A stretch of DNA of 64,000 nucleotides from NCBI GenBank assembly GCA_964030475.1, contig CAXIPT010000008.1:4739121-4803120 (forward strand). Direction: 5' to 3'. Origin of the DNA: Tethya wilhelma. Lineage: Eukaryota > Porifera > Demospongiae > Tethyida > Tethyidae. Positions within the stretch are counted from its first letter, which is position 1. Each line of letters begins with the position of its first letter. The position numbers and the translations under genes are program-made. Of this stretch, positions 56,933 to 64,000 are shown one piece after another. The notes under the pieces are model-generated. The model worked only from the letters and a program-made list of their open reading frames with translations. It was not told the DNA's origin and did no database searches.

Positions 56933-59338
56933 ATGGACATGGAGAAAGTCACGTCTCAACTGTTAGAAAAAGAACACGGGATACCGCCAGGTTCCCTCGA
57001 CACCAGGCTCACAGATGACGACATCTTGAAGATCTACCAACTCATCGTGTTTTCAGCGACTTTAGCCAGCCGTTTGGGTCTCAAAGACGCACAGATACAC
57101 GCAATCGAGCAAGACGCACCGCGGTCCCTAGAACGAAGTCTCTATCTGCTCAAAAGATGGAAGCAACAATTCAGTATATTTGCGAAACGTCGGAAGCTAA
57201 TTGACGCTCTGTTGAACGATGGTTTGACTCACACAGCTTGTGAAGTGCTGGAAGCTCTCTTTCCAAGTATGATAGATAATTTGTTGTTTTAGTACTAGAG
57301 TACTACTAGTTGTGACAATATGTGTATAATTTGGGTGACTTTTTATCCTTAGATACCAATAAAACTTCACAGTTGGCCCAACACTGCCATCAGCAGCAAT
57401 CAATTACAACTATTATTCCAGGTCAGTAAATGCACATAGCCTGGGTTCCGTGTAAGCGGGTGACATGATTATCTACCTATGACTATATCATAATGAATGA
57501 CGTGGTGTGACCTGCCCTGCAGTACAAGAACAGACACCAGATCCACCATCAGGACAGGAAGAGACAAAGCCAGGTTAGTATTAAACACCAAAGGAATTTC
57601 ATTGACCTTGAGATTACATCATTACTATGCAATAATAAGTGGGATTTCCCCTGTATTTTCCACTACAGCACCAGCAATGGAAGTGGATTCAGGTCAAGAA
57701 CAAGGTCAAAAACAAAGTCAACCTGGTGGTGATGTTCAGGACATCAGTGAAGGAGGTATAGCATTGTTTTGGTTAATGATAGCACTCATTTTACTCCTGG
57801 ATGATGTTGTGATCTCTTCATGCAGTCCATGGCATGGACATTGGAGGTCAATCAAGTCATGGAGAGAGCAGCTCAGGGCAACGAGTGGATGTGGATGGTT
57901 CAAGTACAGGTAGATACAGGTGTACACTATATGTAGCTATATTATAGGTAATATGAGTACATCTCTTGGCTCTCTTTATGTAGTTGAAAAAGATGGTGTT
58001 GAAGATGATATCCTTGACTTGAGGAAGAAAGACAAGCCCAAGATAGCATCTAAATCAGGACCAAAAAAATCAGCTGACCAAGGATCACCACCGAAACAAA
58101 CAGAAGCAGCTATTAATCCATCTCCAAATCCTCCAAGACATCATTTACAAACCCTTGTCAGCGTAGATGATGAGTACAAAATGGAAGCCAGTCCTCAAGG
58201 AATCGGTATGTACATCATGTGTGTTGGCAAAGTTTTCAAAATAAACCGACTCTCCATATGCATACACAGGAATCATTATCAACAACAAGACATTTGACCC
58301 TCGAAGTCGTTTGAGCACTCGTAAAGGCACAGATGTTGATGCTAAGAAGCTTGAGGACCTCTTTGCATGGTTAGGATTTGACACAAGACGGTTTGACAAC
58401 CAATCAGCAGATGAGATGAAAGAAAAACTGAGGGTAAATTCTATTGCTGTCTCAATACCCACTCTATCTTATGCGTATGGATTTGGTTATTCTACGTATA
58501 TGATGTCATATACACAGGATGTTGCAGTTGAGTGTGACAAACATGGTGGCTATGACTGTTTGATGGTGGCCATTTTGTCCCATGGAGGAGACAATGGTGT
58601 GATATGGGGCAGTGATGGACAGGAGGTCATGGTCAAGTCTCTAACAAGGTATAGGAATAATATAGCTGCATGGTCATGTGATCTTGCTTGCTTATCACAT
58701 GACATTATTGTAGGTATTTCAATGGGAGCTACTGCAAGTCTCTTGTGAACAAACCAAAAGTTTTCATCTTGCAGGTAAGTTTAATCTCATCATCATGCAT
58801 CCCCATATATAGCAATTTTTGTTTCCATTTTTTGAAGGCTTGTCGTGGAGGCAAGAAAGACAGATTTGTTGAAACTACTTCTGACTCAACTGAGGTTAGG
58901 CTCTAGCTGTTTTTAATCTTGCTGTATCAGAGTGTTCACATCCTTCTCTGTGCATGGATATACATTATTTTATAATAGACTCAGCCTGACAGTCTCATGC
59001 CTGGAGGTGATGATGCCGGAAAAGTTGAAACTGATTTCAGAAAATCTGTACCAACTGAGAATGGTTTCATCCTTGCCTTCTCCACGACCCCTGGCTACCT
59101 CTCCTGGCGTCACACTGACACTGGGTCGTGGTACATCAATGTGCTGGAGAATGAGATGAGAAGGTTGGCAGGAAGGAGACATTTTGTGGACATTTTGACA
59201 AAAGTCAACCGAAAGCTCTGTGAAGGAGAAGAGTTTGTCACTGAAACTTATAAGCAGATGGCGTCCTATGAAAGTCGACTCACTAGGAGTTTGTACTTCA
59301 ATCCACCAAACCCAGCTCAGGCTCCCGGTCAGAGCTAG
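56933..59338 (+). CDS. Caspase gene D: death domain, short linker, caspase
   Basis: Exons 56933-57266 (death domain), 57353-57421, 57523-57573, 57669-57755, 57826-57909, 57984-58205, then caspase exons 58270-58433, 58518-58648, 58714-58774, 58838-58894 and 58979-59338. They total 1620 nt, or 539 aa. Catalytic His is in ILSHGGDNG and Cys in QACRGG, followed by GYLSWRHTDTGSWYINVLE. The death domain (LTDDDILKIYQ...KRWKQQFSIFAKRRKLIDAL) is clearly related to that of gene A. The third exon, VQEQTPDPPSGQ, corresponds to gene A's VQEQTPDAPSGQ. The linker has 5 exons against about 18 in A. Its caspase exons are nearly identical to those of A in DNA. It is the most compact complete gene of the cluster. 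Confidence 0.93.
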
Positions 59339-60121
59339 CTACTTTTGGTTTGTGTTTGGCAGCTCTTCATGAGCTGTGAGGAGTTGGCATTTCTAGTTGT
59401 ATCATGTCTGTGTAGCTACACTGCTGTATTGTATTGTTTCCATGCTTCCCCTCACTTTAATTTTTATCTTCCAAGTTGTTTGTACCTTTTTTTTTTTGAG
59501 ACAATTCTCCCTAATGACTTTAATTGATGTGACAGCTGCAATAATATTAGCATTATTCACTCACCAAAAATAATCAGGAAATCGAACTTTGGAGGAAACC
59601 AGTACTAGTGCAAAGTTTGATCAAACTGTGAAAGTACCATTTGGTATTCAGCTCATTGTTGAGCTATAGAATCAGTTTATTATTCACTGTAGGCTATATA
59701 GCTGAGGGGAAATGCTGCACTGCTCAAGATATACCACAGATATTAGTTTATAGACCCAGGAAGTTGAAGGAGGAAACCATTTTCAACTGCCCAGAGTGTG
59801 GATCACTGACTTGCTATAGTAATCTATGACTGTTCATACTACTGCACTAACTTTGCATGGATGTATGCTGTACAAGTATTAAGCTTTAGCACATGCAGTC
59901 TAGCTGCAAAAATCAGTGAGCAATTTTTCTAAGTATTGCTAACTAGTTCTGATAGAAATACTGTACAGCAACTTCATCAATAGGGAGAAACTGTTGTAGT
60001 TACATAATACCAGACTGCAGTCAGTTTTGTTGGTTTTCAGTAATCATTGCAGGAGGCTAGATATAATAATAGCTGAAGCTCAGCTAGATAGTGGTCACTT
60101 TTCCCTGCTGTAAAATCAGCA
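59339..60121. other. Spacer with one small conserved reading frame
   Basis: The 3' flank of gene D is followed from about 59508 by sequence that recurs after the N at 61922. The only coding-like part is at 59693-59829, listed separately. Confidence 0.5.
59693..59829 (+). CDS. Possible terminal exon with CC and CPEC cysteines
   Basis: After a good acceptor (TTATTCACTGTAG) a frame runs GYIAEGKCCTAQD...FNCPECGSLTCYSNL to a stop. CC, CPEC and a later Cys could bind zinc. The same frame occurs at 62109-62245. I cannot link it to a gene with certainty. It may be the last exon of a tandem unit like the DD gene that follows, or non-coding. Confidence 0.3.
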
Positions 60122-61909
60122 ATGAAATTGGATGATCTGCTAAATCATTGTGAGCTGACTGAGGAGCAGCTGAAGCAGGAGTGCTTGGACCAACACCTGG
60201 TTACCATTTCTGAGTACATTGGTTGCTGGGAGACATGTGCACCTCATTTTGAACTCACAGAAGCAGACATCAAAGTGATCAAAGTAAATGGAATAAATCA
60301 TGAGCAAAGGAAGCTCTACATGCTGAGAAAATGGAAAGAAAAGAAGGCATTTTTGGCCACATTTGGTGCTCTTGTGGAAATTTTCTTAGAGTGTGGCAAT
60401 GCACAAATGGCACAGAATGTGTGTGAGGTGCTCAAGAAAGAAATTGAAGACTTGGAAAAAATGCAATGTGCAAAGCGTCAATTCTCAAACCAGTCAAACC
60501 AGTCACTTCAGTCTCAGCATTCCAATCAGTCGTCATACCGGTCTCAACACTCAACACAGTCGTTTGGTTCTCAGAGCTCAGTGAACCAGTCACCAAACCT
60601 GTCATACCGGTCACAGCATTCCAACCAGTCACCAAACCTGTCATACCGGTCTCAGCATTCCATCCAATCATGTCGATCTCAGTACTCCACCCAGTCAAGC
60701 CGGTCAAAGTCATTTGAGAGTGAGTATGTATACAGTAATACAGAGTGTACATCAACATTGTTTGGAAAAAATTCCCAGCATAAAAATTTAATGGTATATT
60801 TAACTTATGGAATGATGATACAATTCTCCAGAAAAGGGAAATTGAATAATTATATTATATTATTATTATTGTTTGTTTTATTGTAATCACTATCCTTAGA
60901 GCTAATCATGTTTGACATAGTGGGAGCACCTCTCATTTGTATAACCTTCACATGTGTAGAATGTACATGTACATTGGGGTGTCCCACACATGGTGTATGC
61001 ATGCCGTGATACATAACTATGTTGTTGGTTTATAGAATTCTCTTCTCACTAACTATGAGAGAGTTGTTGTATATAGCTCAGTGGTGAGAGCTTTGGGTGT
61101 TACAGTAGTAGTCAAATTACACACTGAACATTAATATTTCCCCAACCTTTTTCCCCCTGGTTACTCAGAGTCATTCCAGTACAGTGATTGTGGCTTGAGA
61201 AGGGAAGAATCTGTGCAGTCCAGTGCATCTGCCCCCTCAGGATGCATATCTCTAGATCCTCGTGATAAGGAACTTGGCAACTTGTGTTCAGAATTGTGCC
61301 ATTTTCTCAATGAAGATGAGCACGCACTCAGGAACATAAAAGCCGGGCTGGTGGGCATTGGATTCACTGGTGATAAGTATTACAATGCTGGCGATGTGTG
61401 TGAGCTTCTGAGAAATGTTCGAAAGTATTTCAACAGCAGTGATATCAGTTTCCTCCAAACGGTCATCGGCTTCTCCAAGAATGAAACAGCTGTTGACATG
61501 GTGAAGAAATATGCTGATGGTCTGGATCGAAATGAAGAAATACCCCTCAAAGAAGAAGAAGAAGTACCACCAGAAAATGATGGTGATTCTCCACCTCCCA
61601 AAGAAGATCAGAGTGCTCCAGAACCCAATGCAGCTGCTAAGAAGAATCCTGCTTCCCAACCAGTCGATTCAAATCCACCAAATCCACCCGAGAAACAACA
61701 GAATGGTGACACCAGTAAGCCAACAGTGGAGGTTGATATAAATGCAGACAATGTATCAAGCAAATTCCTAGAAGGAGTGGTGAAACATTTGGTATGTAGT
61801 TTGCCGTGTCCTCTGATACCCACATGTACCGTAGACCCCCCTCCATCACCCCCACCCTCCCCACCCCCAGTCTTGAAACCCCCCAGTGTGGAGCCCATTG
61901 TTCACCACG
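60122..61909 (+). CDS. Death-domain protein with Q/N/S-rich tail, copy 1
   Basis: Exon 1 (60122-60719) encodes a death-like domain (LTEEQLKQECLDQHLVTISE...RKLYMLRKWKEKKAFLATF). A low-complexity tail follows, made of repeated SYRSQHSNQS-type units. It joins in phase to exon 2 (61169 to about 61909). Exon 2 encodes a helical region (LCSELCHFLNEDEHALRNIK...FLQTVIGFSKNETAVDMVKKY), then an acidic stretch and a Pro-rich stretch (PPPSPPPSPPPVL). The exon 2 end is uncertain: a donor at 61792 or one at 61910 would both work. The 3' end is lost at the N at 61922. No enzyme domain is seen. It is probably an adaptor. It lies directly downstream of the caspase cluster. Confidence 0.75.
61074..61120 (+). 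repeat. tRNA A-box-like remnant in a DD-gene intron
   Basis: TAGCTCAGTGGTGAGAGC at 61074-61091 is a perfect tRNA D-arm/A-box. The downstream B-box is degenerate and no cloverleaf forms. The same element is at 63493-63510 in the second copy. Confidence 0.4.
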
Positions 61910-62108
61910 GTGAGCCTCTGCNAGACAATTCTCCCTAATGACTTTAATTGATGTGACAGCTGCAATAATATTAGCATTATTCACTCACCAAAAATAATCA
62001 GGAAATTGAACTTTTGGAGGAAACCAGTACTAGTGCAAAGTTTGATCAAACTGTGAATGGTATTCAGCTCATTGTTGAGCTATAGAATCAGTTTATTATT
62101 CACTGCAG

Positions 62109-62245
62109 GCTATATAGCTGAGGGGAAATGCTGCACTGCTCAAGATATACCACAGATATTAGTTTATAGACCCAGGAAGTTGAAGGAGGAAACCATTTTC
62201 AACTGCCCAGAGTGTGGATCACTGACTTGCTATAGTAATCTATAA
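62109..62245 (+). CDS. Possible terminal exon with CC and CPEC cysteines, second copy
   Basis: Same frame and acceptor as 59693-59829, here ending in TAA instead of TGA. It lies between the two DD-gene copies, so it could be the last exon of copy 1 if the tandem order is real. Confidence 0.3.
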
Positions 62246-62545
62246 CTATTCACGCTACTGCACTAACTTTGCATGGATGTATGCTGTACAAGTATTAAGC
62301 TTTAGCAAGCACATACAGTCTAGCTGCAAAAATCAGTGAGCAATTTTTCTAAGTATTGCTAACTAGTTCTCATAGAAATACTCTACAGTAAGTTCATCAA
62401 TAGAGAGTAAGATAGAAACTGTTATAGTTATATAATACCAGACTGCAGTCCGTTGTGTTGGTTATCAGTAATCATTGCAGGAGGCCAGACAATATAGCTG
62501 AAGTCAGCTAGATTGTGGTCACTTTTCCCTGCTGTAAAATTAGCA

Positions 62546-64000
62546 ATGAAATTGGATGAGCTGCTAAATCATTGTGAGTTGACTGAGGAGCAGCTGAAGC
62601 AGGAGTGCTTGGACCAACACCTAGTTACCATTTCTGAGTTCATTGGTTGCTGGGAGACGTGTGCACCTCATTTTGAACTCACAGAAGCAGACATCAAAGT
62701 GATCAAAGTAAATGGAATAAATCATGAGCAAAGGAAGCTCTACATGCTGAGAAAATGGAAAGAAAAGAAGGCATTTTTGGCCACATTTGGTGCTCTTGTG
62801 GAAATTTTCTTGGAGTGTGGCAATGCACAAATGGCACAGAATGTGTGTGAAGTGCTCAAGAAAGCAATGGAAGACTTGGAAAAAATGCAACGTGCAAAGC
62901 GACAATTCTCAAACCAGTCACTTCAGTCTCAGCATTCCAATCAGTCATCATACCGGTCTCAACACTCAACGCAGTCTTTTGGTTCTCAGAGCTCAGTGAA
63001 CAAGTCACCAAACCTGTCATACCGGTCACAGCATTCCAACCAGTCACCAAACCTGTCATACCGGTCTCAGCATTCCATCCAATCATGTCGATCTCAGTAC
63101 TCCACCCAGTCAAGCCAGTCAACGTCATTTGAAAGTGAGTAGTTATATAGACAGTACATCAACATTGTTTGAAAAAAATTCCAAGCATAAAAATTTAATG
63201 GTATATTTAACTTATGGAATGATGATACATTTCTCAAGAAAAGGGAAATCAAACAATTTATATAATTATATTATAATAATTATTATTATTGTTTGTTTTA
63301 TTGTAATCACTATCCTTAGAGCTAATCATGTTTGGCATAGTGGGAGCACCTCTCATTTGTATAACCTTCACATGTGTAGTATGTACATGTACATTGGGGT
63401 GTCCCACACATGGTGTATGCATGCCGTGATACATAACTATGTTGTTGGTTTATAGAATTCTTTGCCCTGCACTAACTATGAGCAAGTTGTTGTAGCTCAG
63501 TGGTGAGAGCTTTGGGTGTTACAGTTGTAGTCAAATTACACACTGAAATATTAACTTTTCCTCAACCATTTTAGCCCTTTTTATCGTTACTCAGAGTCAT
63601 TCCAGTACAATGAATGTGGCTTGAGAAGGGAAGAATCTGTGCAGTCCAGTACATCTGCCCCCTCAGGGTGCATATCTCTAGATCCTCGCGATAAGGAACT
63701 TGGCAACTTGTGTTCAGAATTGTGCCATTTTCTCAATGAAGATGAGCACGCACTCAGGAACATAAAAGCCGGGCTGGTGGGCATTGGATTCACTGGTGAT
63801 AAGTATTACAATGCTGGCGATGTGTGCGAGCTTCTGAGAAATGTTCGAAAGTATTTCAACAACAGTGATATCAGTTTCCTCCAAACGGTCATCGGCTTCT
63901 CCAAAAATGAAACAGCTGTTGACATGGTGAAGAAATATGCCAATGGTCTGAATCCAGACGAAGAAATACCCCTCAAAGAAGAAGAAGACGTATCACCACA
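62546..64000 (+). CDS. Death-domain protein with Q/N/S-rich tail, copy 2, 3' end outside window
   Basis: Exon 1 is 62546-63134 and exon 2 starts at 63595 and runs past the window end. The death domain is nearly identical to copy 1. The repeat tail is three residues shorter, and the exon 1 donor is AAA|GTGAGT where copy 1 has AGA|GTGAGT. Exon 2 has scattered substitutions (for example NNSDIS for NSSDIS). This level of difference fits alleles as well as recent paralogues. Confidence 0.75.

Larger units (their letters stand above)
59508..61921. repeat. Duplicated DD-gene segment, copy 1
   Basis: Matches 61923-64000 and beyond at high identity with small indels. The two are separated by one N. 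Confidence 0.9.
61923..64000. repeat. Duplicated DD-gene segment, copy 2 (runs off the window)
   Basis: Starts at the first base after the N with AGACAATTCTCCCTAATGAC, the same words as at 59509. Collinear with copy 1 to the window edge. Confidence 0.9.

Noticed and set aside
61792..61938. Reading through to the stop after the N as the end of the DD protein
   Set aside because: The last residues cross the N into an unrelated contig. A donor at 61910 (or 61792) is more credible.

Overview
The window reads as nuclear DNA of an early-branching animal, most likely a demosponge. This is inference from gene content, not a database match. The evidence is animal-type spliced genes with short introns, often 50-250 bases, dense packing with head-to-head promoters under 500 bp, and animal-specific families (golgin-45, TRAF, GAF-PDE, death-domain caspases). 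There is also a lineage-expanded family of intronless multi-pass membrane proteins and many CA/GA microsatellites. Single-N and 79-N gaps show that it is a draft scaffold, and several local duplications abut an N.

Layout. 1-4849: two intronless CYP4-type P450 genes flank an intronless Gfo/Idh/MocA oxidoreductase. 5157-12023 (-): a 20-exon PDE5/6/11-class cyclic-nucleotide phosphodiesterase ending in a CaaX box. It is head-to-head with a short GAF-like protein gene (12459-14029, +) that shares its N-terminal module. 14178-15953 (-): an intronless secreted or lysosomal sulfatase, divergent from golgin-45/BLZF1 (16051-17881, +). 17973-24114 (-): an 18-exon TMTC O-mannosyltransferase whose intron 15 hosts an intronless membrane-protein gene on the other strand. 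Three paralogues of that nested gene follow (24289-30811, -), the last two in a 2.4-kb tandem duplication. 31489-33977 (-): VPS36 of ESCRT-II. 34356-35753 (+): an intronless TRAF. 36195-41663 (-): ENGASE, with exons 2-3 present twice.

41911-59338 (+): a tandem death-domain/caspase cluster of four genes, A to D. A and D are DD-linker-caspase. B is DD-DD-(P-loop NTPase exon)-linker-caspase. C is DD-DD-linker, frameshifted, with no caspase. The linkers are built from serially duplicated phase-1 exons, and each gene starts behind the same GC-box plus CRE-like promoter module. 59339-64000: a further death-domain protein with a Q/N/S-rich tail, present as two near-identical copies separated by an N, probably two haplotypes laid end to end.

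How the genes work together: the right third looks like a cell-death or innate-immune locus of initiator-type caspases, a possible caspase-less decoy and a DD adaptor, next to a TRAF. The left two thirds is a mix of housekeeping and environment-facing genes. Exon boundaries were placed by hand from GT/GC-AG sites. The summed exon lengths of PDE, GAF, BLZF1, TMTC, VPS36, ENGASE and caspase D are all divisible by three.
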